This document shows, one piece after another, positions 18,861 through 27,533 of a stretch of DNA of 64,000 nucleotides (position 1 is its first letter; the number at the start of each line of letters is the position of its first letter). This stretch comes from Bdellovibrio sp. NC01. GTDB taxonomy: Bacteria; Bdellovibrionota; Bdellovibrionia; Bdellovibrionales; Bdellovibrionaceae. The position numbers and the translations under genes were made by a program. Location: assembly GCF_006874625.1 (NCBI RefSeq), contig NZ_CP030034.1, positions 3,720,001-3,784,000 on the forward strand. The letters are read 5' to 3'. The notes beneath the pieces were generated by a model. The model was not told the origin of the DNA. It was given only the letters and a program-made list of their open reading frames with translations, and did no database searches.

Positions 18861-19485
18861 TCTGGTCCAAAATTTTTCCATAATACACTTTCGTGAACAT
18901 CGTTCTTTGGAAATTTGTTTTGTATGCAGTCATTGCTTCAATGATCTCGCAGGCAAGATCGATGTTCGCGTTTTTTGAAAGCTCTCCGCGTGCGATCGCC
19001 CTTTGCATCAGTGTGCGATTCGCATTCGTCCATGGAGAGAAAATTCCCGCCATCGCCTCATCCGCATTCTTTTGATGTTCTGAAAAGAAAGAACCTAAGC
19101 CTGAAAGGACACGGATTTTTCTGTGACCATGTTCAGACGAATAAGGTTTTACGATCGCCAACAGATCCTCTTTCAAATTTCCAGAATCCGGTAAGTGTTC
19201 AATGTCGACTGAACCTTTACTCATGAAGATTAAAGCATCACGTACAAGTTCAGGCTTTGACGGCCAACGACGATAGAGTGTCGCTTTGCCCGATTTCGCG
19301 CGCGCTGCAACCATATCCATCGTCATGCTGTCGAAACCTTTCTCTGCCAAGATATCGAGCGTGGATTCTAAGATTGTCTCATCCAGCTTGGGATCGCGTT
19401 TGCGACCCAACACTGCTGCCTTTTTTGCAGACTTTTTAGCAGATATCTTCTTTTTTGACTTCTCTATCTTCTTGTTATCACTCAT
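18835..19485 (-). CDS. TetR/AcrR-family regulator
   Basis: 216 residues. A lysine-rich N-terminal tail of about 27 residues (repeated KKISAKKSAKKA-type) precedes the helix-turn-helix (ILESTLDILAEKGFDSMTMDMVAARAKSGKATLYRRWPSK, about 38-78), then an alpha-helical ligand domain. The basic tail is unusual and may add non-specific DNA binding. The gene lies between two SDR genes. A palindrome related to operators A and B sits 12 bases before its start, so it is the most likely repressor of both SDR genes and of itself. Confidence 0.9.
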   Translation of the reverse strand: MSDNKKIEKSKKKISAKKSAKKAAVLGRKRDPKLDETILESTLDILAEKGFDSMTMDMVAARAKSGKATLYRRWPSKPELVRDALIFMSKGSVDIEHLPDSGNLKEDLLAIVKPYSSEHGHRKIRVLSGLGSFFSEHQKNADEAMAGIFSPWTNANRTLMQRAIARGELSKNANIDLACEIIEAMTAYKTNFQRTMFTKVYYGKILDQIILPALKA

Positions 19486-19497
19486 AGAATCACCATA

Positions 19498-19520
19498 TTC
19501 GATACTAATTAGTTCCGGAA
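19498..19520. promoter_or_regulatory. Third related operator between TetR and SDR genes
   Basis: TTCGATACTAATTAG followed by TTCCGGAA. It shares the TTCGATACT half-site with operators A and B and has a central ACTAATTAGT palindrome, with the half-sites two bases closer together. It lies in the divergent tetR/SDR intergenic region. Confidence 0.5.
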
Positions 19521-19592
19521 CTTGAAAGTCTCGTAATTATGTGTTTTAATCTAAATGTGTTCGGCATTTAAATTCTACAAGGAGTATAGCAC

Positions 19593-20345
19593 ATGAAAAC
19601 AGTATTAATCACGGGTTGCTCATCTGGTTTCGGGCTGGAAACAGCAAAATATTTCCTCGAACGCGGTTGGAAGGTCATTGCGACAATGCGCACACCGCGC
19701 GAAGACGTCCTTCCCCGCTCTGAAAATCTGCGTATTCTTGCTCTTGATGTCAGCAAAGAAGACAGCATTCGTAAAGCTATTGCTGAAGCAGGCCCCATTG
19801 ATGCGTTAGTTAACAATGCGGGTATCGGCATGTTGAGTCCGCTAGAAGGAACTTCTTTGGAGTCGATCCGTGAAGTATTCGACACAAACACCATCGGCAC
19901 CATTGCGATGACTCAAGCAGTTCTTCCACAATTTCGCGAACGCAAAAGCGGTGTGATCGTGAACGTCACGTCAACTGTGACAGTGAAATCATTGCCACTG
20001 CTTGCGGTTTATACGGCAAGTAAAGCTGCGATCAATGCCTTTACTGAATCAGTCGCTCTGGAACTGGCTCCGTTTAATGTACGCGCGCGTTTGGTATTGC
20101 CAGGCCTTGCCCCACAAACAAGTTTTGCAGCAAATGCGAAAGAGCGTATGGGCACTGGGCCCGCGGCCTACAATGATTTAGTTCAACAAGTGATGGCGGG
20201 TTTCGCTAATATCACGGGGCCGATTACTCACGCTAACGACGTCGCAGAACAAATCTGGAAAGTCGTAACAGAGCCGTCAGCTCCGATGCGCAATCCAGCA
20301 GGTGAAGACGCTGTGATGTGGGCGAAAGAGACAAAGTTTATTTAA
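19593..20345 (+). CDS. Short-chain dehydrogenase/reductase
   Basis: 250 residues, SDR type, similar to the 17-beta-hydroxysteroid/retinol dehydrogenase-like oxidoreductases common in proteobacteria. The cofactor motif is ITGCSSGFG, followed by VNNAGIG, VNVTSTVT and YTASKAA (Tyr-Lys pair). AAGGAG precedes the ATG. It is divergent from the TetR gene and convergent with the AraC gene (8-base overlap). The substrate is unknown. Confidence 0.9.
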   Translation: MKTVLITGCSSGFGLETAKYFLERGWKVIATMRTPREDVLPRSENLRILALDVSKEDSIRKAIAEAGPIDALVNNAGIGMLSPLEGTSLESIREVFDTNTIGTIAMTQAVLPQFRERKSGVIVNVTSTVTVKSLPLLAVYTASKAAINAFTESVALELAPFNVRARLVLPGLAPQTSFAANAKERMGTGPAAYNDLVQQVMAGFANITGPITHANDVAEQIWKVVTEPSAPMRNPAGEDAVMWAKETKFI

Positions 20346-21261
20346 GAACGCTTTGTCTTTGATATTGCCCCGGACGACATTTAATCACGCGCTTGAAAGC
20401 AACGCTGAAAGCGCTTTCCGATTCATAACCGATAGCTTCCGCAACGGAAGAGACATTTTGTCCTTCCGTGCGAAGTAGGTCACAAGCAATCTGCATTCGC
20501 CAGTTCGTCAGATAATCCAACGGCGAAATTCCAACTTTCTTTTTAAACGCTAATGCAAAACCGGAACGTGAAAGACCGGCTACTTCTGCTAAACTTTCTA
20601 ACGACCATGGTTCTTGATATTGCGAATGCATTTTATCAAAAACTTTTGAAAGCTGCGGATCAGAAATCGCAAAGAGCCAGTTTTGTTGTTTCTTGTTTGA
20701 AGTCTCTAGGTAAATGCGCAGAATTTGCAACAGCATGATCGGTGTTAAGTGATTCAGGATCAGTCCTCGTCCTGGATTTTTTCCGAAGAACTCTGCTTTA
20801 AATCTTTCTACACTCCAACGTAAAACAGCCGCTTGATCTGAATTGCCATCGACGTGAATCCACGTTGGTAAGCCTTCGAATAACACTTTTGGCAAATGTC
20901 CTTCGAATTCAAAGTGAGTTCCTATCGACAGCATCTCTCCACCACCATTGATGGTCATCACGCCGCCTGTTTTTGTCTTATGCAGATCCTCCATGCGAAT
21001 TCTTTTTTTCGCATCAAGGTCGGAGCCGATAATCAGCGGCTTCTTTCCAGTCAACAAAACACAATCACCCGCTTTGACATGGATAGCTTTTGATTTTCCA
21101 TCCCCAACGAAATAGCGATCGCCTTTCAAAACGACTTGTAATTTGAAACCTCCAAACGTGGAGTTTTCAACCACCCACTTTCCCGCAGTATCCAGAATTC
21201 CTGCAGCAGAAGATTTAAGGCGCATTTTCATTAAAACATCAGAGAGTGTGTCAGATTCCAT
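20338..21261 (-). CDS. AraC-family regulator with cupin N-terminal domain
   Basis: 307 residues. The N-terminal half matches the AraC cupin_6 type (GDCVLLTGKKPLIIG, later SIGTHFEFEG and PTWIHVDG). The C-terminal half has two helix-turn-helices (WSLESLAEVAGLSRSGFALAFKKKVGISPLDYL and SSVAEAIGYESESAFSVAFKRVIKCRPGQY). It is divergent from the SDR gene at 21378, its probable target, a common arrangement for this subfamily. Confidence 0.92.
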   Translation of the reverse strand: MESDTLSDVLMKMRLKSSAAGILDTAGKWVVENSTFGGFKLQVVLKGDRYFVGDGKSKAIHVKAGDCVLLTGKKPLIIGSDLDAKKRIRMEDLHKTKTGGVMTINGGGEMLSIGTHFEFEGHLPKVLFEGLPTWIHVDGNSDQAAVLRWSVERFKAEFFGKNPGRGLILNHLTPIMLLQILRIYLETSNKKQQNWLFAISDPQLSKVFDKMHSQYQEPWSLESLAEVAGLSRSGFALAFKKKVGISPLDYLTNWRMQIACDLLRTEGQNVSSVAEAIGYESESAFSVAFKRVIKCRPGQYQRQSVLK

Positions 21262-21377
21262 GCACTAGACTATATCGCATAAAATATGGATTTGATAGCA
21301 TAGAAAGGCTAGTTCCGACTTGATACACTGGACTTAATCGCAGGTCCGATATCTGCATTCAGACACAGGAGATATCT

Positions 21378-22271
21378 ATGAAAGTATTCGTCACTGGCGC
21401 AACCGGCTTCATCGGTTCACGCGTTACTAAAGAGCTCATTCAAGGCGGACATCAAGTCATTGGCCTGACTCGTTCTGATGAAGGAGCCAAAACATTAACG
21501 TCTCTTGGTGCGACACCATTTCGCGGGACTCTGGATAATCCTGAAAGCCTTCGTGCTGGAGCTGTGGAATCTGATGGTGTGATCCACTGTGCATTTGATC
21601 ACGACTTTTCAAATTTCGCCGCGAACTGCGAAAAAGATAAAGCGAACATCAAAGTGTTAGCGGATGCTTTGAAAGGTTCAAATCGTCCTTTGGTCATTAC
21701 TTCAGGAGTTGGCATCGGCAGCCAAGGTGGTGGCAAGCCCGCACTGGAAGATATTTTTGATGAACATCATCCGAACCCACGCATTGCTTCTGAATATGCA
21801 GCTCAAGCGGCGTTAGAGTTAGGTGTGAATGTTTCCGTCATGCGTTTACCGCAGGTTCACGATACTGTGAAACAAGGATTGGTCAGTCCCTTGGTTCAAT
21901 TAGCGCGCGAGAAAAAAGTCTCTGCTTATATTGAGGGTGCTAATAATCGTTGGGCGGCGGCTCATGTTTTAGATGTGGCACACTTGTACAGACTTGCTTT
22001 TGAACGAGCAGAAAAAGGTGCGCGCTATAATGCCGTCGCAGAAGAAGGGGTTTCAGTAAAACAAATCGCAGAAACCATCGGTAAAGGTTTGAATATTCCG
22101 ACAGTTGGTTTGTCGATGAAAGAAGCCGAAGCCCACTTTGGTTGGATGTTCATGTTTGCAGGCTTAGATCTGCCAGCTTCGAGTGAAAAGACCCGCAGAG
22201 TTTTGAATTGGAATCCTACGGGACCGGATTTGATAACTGATTTACGGAACATGGATTATTCGAAAGTTTAG
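21378..22271 (+). CDS. Atypical (extended) SDR, NAD-dependent epimerase-like
   Basis: 297 residues. TGATGFIGS is the extended-SDR nucleotide motif, and VITSGVGIGSQGGG lies where the active-site serine is expected. The usual YxxxK is not obvious; EYAAQAAL may supply the position. The fold matches the NAD-dependent epimerase/dehydratase-like family often annotated as SDR. An AGGAGAT ribosome site precedes the ATG. Divergent from the AraC regulator. Confidence 0.87.
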   Translation: MKVFVTGATGFIGSRVTKELIQGGHQVIGLTRSDEGAKTLTSLGATPFRGTLDNPESLRAGAVESDGVIHCAFDHDFSNFAANCEKDKANIKVLADALKGSNRPLVITSGVGIGSQGGGKPALEDIFDEHHPNPRIASEYAAQAALELGVNVSVMRLPQVHDTVKQGLVSPLVQLAREKKVSAYIEGANNRWAAAHVLDVAHLYRLAFERAEKGARYNAVAEEGVSVKQIAETIGKGLNIPTVGLSMKEAEAHFGWMFMFAGLDLPASSEKTRRVLNWNPTGPDLITDLRNMDYSKV

Positions 22272-22295
22272 TTTTCTGATTCAAGTGCGCAGGAA

Positions 22296-22910
22296 TTACT
22301 TCTTGCGCACGAATTTCATTCTGCGGAAATAAAGCATGCGATTGTTCGCAGGCATTTCGTAATCGTTGATAAGTTCAAAATCATTCTTCGTCATTGCTGC
22401 GAAAACGTCTTCAAAATTTCTGATGCCACTTTGTGGATCGTTTTCTTTTAATGACTTATCGAATTCTTCATTACTTGGTGTTGTGAATTTGCCGTTGTAG
22501 TTAAATGGGCCATAGATCAAAACTTTATCGCCTTGTTCTAAACGTGCGCTGATCAACTTCATAAAGGTCTTACATTCCTTCCACGACATAATGTGGAACG
22601 TATTGATCGTAAGAATCACATTGAATGTGCGAATCGGAAAATCATCTTCACCGACTTTCAACTTAAACGGCGTCGCGATGTTCGGAACATTTGCTTGCTT
22701 AATACGCTCACGCAACATCGAAAGGTTTTCTGCAACCTCGGTCGGTTGCCATTCAATCTTTGGAAAAAATGGTGCAAGGTAAACTGCGTGCTGGCCCGTT
22801 CCCGAACCCACTTCAAGAAGACGATGATCGTCGGGGCGAAGAACTTTTTTAAGTACTTCAAGAATCGGTTCTTTATTGCGATCGGCAGCGGCAGAAAAAG
22901 GCAAATCCAT
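22296..22910 (-). CDS. DUF938 methyltransferase-fold protein
   Basis: 204 residues of the DUF938 family: FSAAADRNKEPILEVL at the N-terminus, LLEVGSGTGQHAVYLAPFFP as motif I and NTFHIMSWKECKTFM in the middle are family landmarks. Members are SAM-dependent methyltransferase-like, with no settled substrate. A GTGCGCA...TGCGCAC hairpin spans its 3' end (22285-22310), shared with the convergent SDR gene. Confidence 0.9.
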   Translation of the reverse strand: MDLPFSAAADRNKEPILEVLKKVLRPDDHRLLEVGSGTGQHAVYLAPFFPKIEWQPTEVAENLSMLRERIKQANVPNIATPFKLKVGEDDFPIRTFNVILTINTFHIMSWKECKTFMKLISARLEQGDKVLIYGPFNYNGKFTTPSNEEFDKSLKENDPQSGIRNFEDVFAAMTKNDFELINDYEMPANNRMLYFRRMKFVRKK

Positions 22911-23024
22911 TTACTATCCTAACAAGATGTTTTGCCGTTGATTGTATAGAATCAACCCAGAAAGCCAAGTCACAAAGTTCCTTTTGAATAGTTTTTCAAC
23001 ATGGGAATTTTGCATAAGCCAACG

Positions 23025-23089
23025 CTGTATCTTGGCTAAGAAAATTCAAATCCCTTGAGCGTGTTATCGAGATTTATGACGCTCAAAGG
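23025..23089 (+). promoter_or_regulatory. Conserved 5' region, twin of 11891-11955
   Basis: A gap-free match to the upstream region of the paralogue at 11956, including a five-codon ORF at 23076-23093 (M-T-L-K-G, stop TGA) whose stop overlaps the ATG of the main gene as ATGA. Confidence 0.6.
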
Positions 23090-24121
23090 ATGAGATTAAT
23101 ACGATTCGTGGCGTTCGCGCTTCTTTTCTTTATCTCTTCTCAGTTGTGGGCTTCTGCCGACTCCGTTGGCGATGATTCCGACTCGATTAGCGACGAGCAA
23201 GAGACTGAGTATTTAGATCTCAATGGTAATTTACAGTCTGGACAATGGCTCATCCCACATGTCACTTATCGAGGTCTTAACTTCTGGGAGTACTCAAGTG
23301 GTCCTGCTAACGATTCAAGTTTGCAACAGATGCAGGCCGAAGCCGGTTTCACTGCGCAAATCGACAAAGAAGGAAAGTATCTTGCAGCCGTTGCGTGGGA
23401 ACAAGACGCTACGACGGAATATTATCTACGCCTCGAAGCGGATAAAACGTGGGCTCTATATGCAGGACTGATGAAAAAAGTTTTTGGCATTCGCAACATC
23501 GATCACACTTCTTATCAAAGCACCTACCAAGGATTTAATCTTGAAAATGACACTTCAGATGGCAGTGTTTTTTCAGAAGGTTTTATTCTGCAAAAAACGG
23601 AAGATAAGTGGGAAGCATCACTTAATTATTTTTTCGGCAATCCCTACGAAGCATCATCGCTTAAACAAAAAGGCCTATCCGTTTCTGGCGAATTTGAAAT
23701 TGCAGAGAAAAAAAGATTAGGTGCCTCCATCATGACCGAGAAAAGCGACGTCCTTGAAAAAAACTTGCTCGCTGTCTTTTACCGTCAGGATTTATCAAAG
23801 GGCTCAACCGTTATGCTTGAAGGAGGACTCGTTAAAGATAAGACAGCAGATGATGGCGAAGTAACTGTCGGTAGTTACGAAATGCTTCAGACGTTGGTGG
23901 AACTCACGCGAGGCTATAGTGTTGAAGCCTCTTTGGAACATTATAATACAGAATTTGATTCCACTTCGCCTGATAATTGGAAATGGAGAGTAGGAGTTAT
24001 CGCCTCTCCCCGTCCGAATTTAGTTCTGAAGTTTGATGTTGTGAATGAGCGGCAGATATCGAGTCTTACGACTCAAGAGGATGACTGGCAAGTTCAAGGG
24101 CAAGTGACTGTTGCCCTTTAA
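23090..24121 (+). CDS. Exported beta-rich protein, paralogue lacking the haem motif
   Basis: 343 residues. Signal peptide (about 1-22), then a short acidic segment (DSVGDDSDSISDEQETEYLD) in place of the haem domain of the 11956 protein. From RGLNFWEYS onward it aligns with that protein almost throughout, including FGIRN(I)DHTSYQ, LNYFFGNPY, MTEKSDVLEKNLLA and GSYEMLQTLVELTRGY, with one internal deletion of about 16 residues. It ends WQVQGQVTVAL. The function is unknown; an outer-membrane barrel is likely. The pair is a duplication followed by loss or gain of the electron-transfer domain. Confidence 0.75.
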   Translation: MRLIRFVAFALLFFISSQLWASADSVGDDSDSISDEQETEYLDLNGNLQSGQWLIPHVTYRGLNFWEYSSGPANDSSLQQMQAEAGFTAQIDKEGKYLAAVAWEQDATTEYYLRLEADKTWALYAGLMKKVFGIRNIDHTSYQSTYQGFNLENDTSDGSVFSEGFILQKTEDKWEASLNYFFGNPYEASSLKQKGLSVSGEFEIAEKKRLGASIMTEKSDVLEKNLLAVFYRQDLSKGSTVMLEGGLVKDKTADDGEVTVGSYEMLQTLVELTRGYSVEASLEHYNTEFDSTSPDNWKWRVGVIASPRPNLVLKFDVVNERQISSLTTQEDDWQVQGQVTVAL

Positions 24122-24136
24122 ATGAAAACTGGCGCT

Positions 24137-25066
24137 TTAAAACTCTTTCTGATCAAGGAAGTCGACAAAGTTTTCACCACAAAGCTCTGGGTACTGAAAC
24201 AAAAATCCATGTCCTGAATCAGGATAAAGAACCAATTGTGCCTTTGGTGCTATCTGAAACAAGTTATAGGAATTGATCGTCGGCATGCGAATATCATCTT
24301 TTCCGTTCGCAATCAGAATGGAATTTTTCACGGTGCTCATACGTTTATCAGGACTTGCAGTTTGAGTTCCCCAATCTTGTCGAGCGATCGCTTGCGCCTT
24401 CACAGCTTGCATTGAAACTGGTTTATCCAAATCAGATTTTCTGATTTTAATTCTTTCCAAGTACTGACGACCTAGCTTTTGACTAGAAGGAGTTTGAGCA
24501 AAAAACGCATAGAGAATATCATCATCGGTAAATTCTTTTTTCGTGCTGACCGATTTAGATTTTTCTGACAAATCATTGACGCCAACACCGCCCCTGGCGC
24601 TTGAGCCCGCAATGATGGCCTTTCTGATCAGATCATTGTGGCGAATGAGCAATTCTTGCGCAATGGCGCCACCAATCGAAAATCCTAAAAGATCGACCTT
24701 ACTGAACCCAAGAGCTTTAATAATAAGAGCGGCGTCATCCGCCATTTCTGCAAATGATTCGGGCGCATTTCCACTAGACAGTCCTACACCACGATTATCA
24801 AACGCAATCACCTGGCGATTTTTAGCAAGAATATCTAGCAACGTCGGATCCCAACCATCCATATTACCGCGAGTGTGCATCAGTAAGAAGATCGGCGTCC
24901 CCGTTCCCGATGTTGAACCATACATGCGGTAGGCGATCTTCGAACCATTCACCTCGACATACTTGGTTTTAGCGTTCACGTAAGAGTCCGCCCACGACGT
25001 CATTGAGGTTAAAACCGTAACTACGACAATAAGCAAATTTTTGGTATTAAGAATGATTGATTTCAT
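24137..25066 (-). CDS. Exported alpha/beta hydrolase
   Basis: 309 residues with a signal peptide (about 1-26, ending SWA). Alpha/beta hydrolase fold: oxyanion region LLMHTRGNMDGWDP, nucleophile elbow GFSIGGA (Ser about 132), acid in NGKDDIRMP and catalytic histidine in DSGHGFLF. The substrate is unknown; esterase or haloperoxidase-like activity is possible. It is divergent from the EamA gene across an 18-bp perfect palindrome. Confidence 0.9.
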   Translation of the reverse strand: MKSIILNTKNLLIVVVTVLTSMTSWADSYVNAKTKYVEVNGSKIAYRMYGSTSGTGTPIFLLMHTRGNMDGWDPTLLDILAKNRQVIAFDNRGVGLSSGNAPESFAEMADDAALIIKALGFSKVDLLGFSIGGAIAQELLIRHNDLIRKAIIAGSSARGGVGVNDLSEKSKSVSTKKEFTDDDILYAFFAQTPSSQKLGRQYLERIKIRKSDLDKPVSMQAVKAQAIARQDWGTQTASPDKRMSTVKNSILIANGKDDIRMPTINSYNLFQIAPKAQLVLYPDSGHGFLFQYPELCGENFVDFLDQKEF

Positions 25067-25068
25067 AT

Positions 25069-25086
25069 ATGATGTATATACATCAT
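25069..25086. promoter_or_regulatory. Perfect palindrome, candidate MarR operator
   Basis: ATGATGTATATACATCAT, fully self-complementary. It fills the 18-bp gap between divergent genes and covers the first two bases of the start codon of the gene at 25085. The MarR gene at 25987, in the same operon, is the likely binder. Confidence 0.7.
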
Positions 25087-25990
25087 GAGAAGTAATAACA
25101 AAACGTTAAATTATAACTATGTCGTATACTGGTTTTTAGGCTTGCTCTGGGGCACTAATTTTCTCTTCATGAAAATGGCCGTTCAAGTCATTCAACCGGC
25201 GCAAGTTGCTTTGCTGCGAATTATCTTCGGTATGGTGCCGATCATTGCCTTTGGTTTAATTAATAAATCTCTAAAGCTCGAGCATCTTCGCCACTCTCGG
25301 CATTTTCTCGCTATGGGTCTTTTGGCAGTAGTCGTTCCTTACTTGGGATTTATTAAAGGAACACAACTTTTGGCATCAGGTGCCGCTGGTGCGATCAGCG
25401 GAATCATTCCCCTTATGACAGCACTGTTTGCGGCTCTATTTCTGCCAACTGATCGCATGAATTCTAAAAAGTTTATTGGACTGCTTTTAGGATTTATCGG
25501 CGTGGCATTCATTGCGCATCTGGATCGTTTGTTTAACTACTCTGCCTATGATGCCGCTTATGGTGCTGGATATATGCTTCTTGGTTCACTTGGATATGCA
25601 GCTGCGATGATTTATGCGCGGAAATTTATTACGCCGCTGAACTTAAGCTCGCTCGCGTTAGCTTGTTATCAAATCATAGCGGCCGCCATCGTACTTTCCC
25701 TAGTGGTGCCCATGCGTGGAGCCGAAATCATTCTTCAACACCCGCAAGCCTTTCTTGCGACAAGTGTTGGCTTAGGATTTTTAGGCACCGGACTTGCCTT
25801 TGTTTTATACTACCGAATTATTGAAAAACTTGGCGCAGTGACAGCCTCATCTGTTTTCTATATTCCGCCAGTGATGGCTCTTATCATTGGAGCCCTGATT
25901 GCAAATGAAGAGATCGGACCCGCACAATACGCCGGAGCACTTATGATTCTTGTTGGAGTGTCATTGACAAGAAATGGAGATACAAAATGA
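25085..25990 (+). CDS. DMT-family (EamA) transporter
   Basis: 301 residues with about ten transmembrane segments and two EamA repeats; GLLWGTNFLFMKMA opens the first. Exports metabolites or drugs in general; the substrate is unknown. No ribosome site is visible before the ATG at 25085, which is almost fused to the operator palindrome, so the mRNA may be leaderless or the true start may differ. The stop overlaps the MarR start (ATGA). Confidence 0.88.
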   Translation: MRSNNKTLNYNYVVYWFLGLLWGTNFLFMKMAVQVIQPAQVALLRIIFGMVPIIAFGLINKSLKLEHLRHSRHFLAMGLLAVVVPYLGFIKGTQLLASGAAGAISGIIPLMTALFAALFLPTDRMNSKKFIGLLLGFIGVAFIAHLDRLFNYSAYDAAYGAGYMLLGSLGYAAAMIYARKFITPLNLSSLALACYQIIAAAIVLSLVVPMRGAEIILQHPQAFLATSVGLGFLGTGLAFVLYYRIIEKLGAVTASSVFYIPPVMALIIGALIANEEIGPAQYAGALMILVGVSLTRNGDTK

Positions 25991-26430
25991 AGAACAAATC
26001 ATCGCAAGAACTTGAACCGATTCAATGTGTCTGCACAAATATCAAAATGACTTCTCGAGCAGTGGGTCGTGCGTATGATGCCGCAGTTGAAGAAGCTGGT
26101 GTTAACGTTGTTCAGTACTCGATCTTGATTAATATTTCTCGCTATCAACCGATCGAACAAATGCGTCTAGCAGAACACTTGGATATGGAGCGCACCACTC
26201 TGTACCGAGCATTAGATGTCCTTGCAAGACGCAAGCTCGTGAAAATCAGCCCGGCCGACGGTCTTTCAAAAGTTGTCGAGCTGACAGAAAAAGGAAAAGA
26301 AGTCACAAAAGATGCCCAGAAAAAATGGAAGGGTCTGCATCAGGGTTTCATCGACAAGTTTGGGATGAAGCAGCTCGAACAGCTTAATGAACTTCTGCAG
26401 GATATTCGGAATCATTTTAAGGATGTTTAG
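25987..26430 (+). CDS. MarR-family regulator
   Basis: 147 residues: winged helix with MRLAEHLDMERTTLYRALDVLARRKLVKI and the wing after it, plus helices for dimerisation. CVC near the N-terminus could be redox active. Overlaps the EamA transporter by four bases, so the pair is an operon, probably autoregulated at the palindrome at 25069. Convergent with the next transporter gene (4-base overlap). Confidence 0.9.
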   Translation: MKNKSSQELEPIQCVCTNIKMTSRAVGRAYDAAVEEAGVNVVQYSILINISRYQPIEQMRLAEHLDMERTTLYRALDVLARRKLVKISPADGLSKVVELTEKGKEVTKDAQKKWKGLHQGFIDKFGMKQLEQLNELLQDIRNHFKDV

Positions 26431-27275
26431 GTTTTGAGGCTTTTGGCTTTAACTTTTAGGATTATTCCGGCGAATATCAGAAGACTTGAGATGATGAGTC
26501 TTTGGTGGATGGTTTCGCCAAGGAATAAGACTCCGCCGAATGCGGTGATTGCTGGGACGCTCAACTGTACGATCGCGGCTGTGCTTGTGATGAGATCTTT
26601 AAGAACATAATACCATAAGACGTAGCCGAAGCCGGAAGTAACTCCTCCTGAAAGAATCGCGAACATCCATCCATGTGGCGTTAGCTGTATTGGAAAAATA
26701 AGAGCTAAAATGCCGACCACTGGAACTGTCATCACGAAATTTCGTGCAGTCGCGTATATAGGGTTCGTATTTTTCTGTCCGATTAAAGAATAGAATCCCC
26801 ATGAACATCCTGCTATTGCCATGAAGGCGGCCGCGTGAAGTGGTGGTGTGTGAATTCCCGGTAGCAGTAAATATATTAAACCTGCCATCGCAAGTAAAAC
26901 TCCACACCACTGCAAGGGATTCATCTTTTGCTTCTTGAATAAAGAAGCCACGATCATTGTCAGCTGTACGCTGCCGAATAGAATCAGCGCGCCCGTACCT
27001 GCGCTGATCTGAACGTAGGATAAAGAAAAAAATAGCGCGTAAGAGAAAAGCATTATTGGCGCTGTGAATTTCAACAGTCGCGATTGTGAAGCTTCTGTTC
27101 TTCGGAACTTAATGAGGAAGAATAACAGAACAAGGGCACCGGAAAACAATCTAACCAACGTGAAGCTGACTGGATTGTTTTGGGGATCTTTTAAAGCGAG
27201 CCTGCAAAATATCGAGTTGGCGGCGAACGCCATCATCGTTAGTGCCGTTAGAATAAAAAGTTTTGGTGCTTTCAT
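26427..27275 (-). CDS. DMT-family (EamA) transporter
   Basis: 282 residues starting MKAPKLFILTALTMMAFAANSIFCRLAL, with about ten membrane segments and two EamA domains. The substrate is unknown. The open frame extends nearly 100 codons further, but these run through the GC-rich hairpin cluster and the tmRNA terminator and 3' end, so they are not coding. The start at 27275 has no strong ribosome site, and the gene should be regarded as start-uncertain. Confidence 0.87.
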   Translation of the reverse strand: MKAPKLFILTALTMMAFAANSIFCRLALKDPQNNPVSFTLVRLFSGALVLLFFLIKFRRTEASQSRLLKFTAPIMLFSYALFFSLSYVQISAGTGALILFGSVQLTMIVASLFKKQKMNPLQWCGVLLAMAGLIYLLLPGIHTPPLHAAAFMAIAGCSWGFYSLIGQKNTNPIYATARNFVMTVPVVGILALIFPIQLTPHGWMFAILSGGVTSGFGYVLWYYVLKDLITSTAAIVQLSVPAITAFGGVLFLGETIHQRLIISSLLIFAGIILKVKAKSLKT

Positions 27276-27352
27276 TTGTTGCGAGTTTATATCTTGCCTG
27301 ATCGGGCGTCTTGCTTCGGTCTTGGGTTGGTGTTGAGTTACATTTACTGGAA

Positions 27353-27480
27353 TGGGGCTCGAGGCGTCGTGCCTCTCGGGGCTTCGCCCTGCCTTCGGCA
27401 CCCTCGAGGGCGCATCGTGCGCCGTCGATGAACCCCGTTCGCAGTAGCGAACACGTACGAGTTCACTTCTCTCGGCTTCG
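27353..27480. repeat. GC-rich cluster of hairpins downstream of ssrA
   Basis: About 130 bases, much richer in G and C than the surroundings, containing five successive perfect or near-perfect short hairpins: GAGGC/GCCTC (27361-27375), GGGC/GCCC, TGCC/GGCA, GGCGCA/TGCGCC (about 27409-27423) and GTTCGC/GCGAAC (about 27437-27452). It lies between the tmRNA terminator and the EamA gene. No coding sense. Possibly a mobile palindromic unit or a structured RNA. Confidence 0.6.
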
Positions 27481-27492
27481 ACAGATAAAAAT

Positions 27493-27526
27493 AAAAAAAC
27501 CAACCCCGCTGGGTTGGTTTTTTTAT
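27493..27526 (-). terminator. Terminator of ssrA
   Basis: Nine-bp stem AACCAACCC/GGGTTGGTT (27498-27506 with 27511-27519), CGCT loop, T-run on both sides. It directly follows the tmRNA 3' end. Confidence 0.9.
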
Positions 27527-27533
27527 TTTTAAA

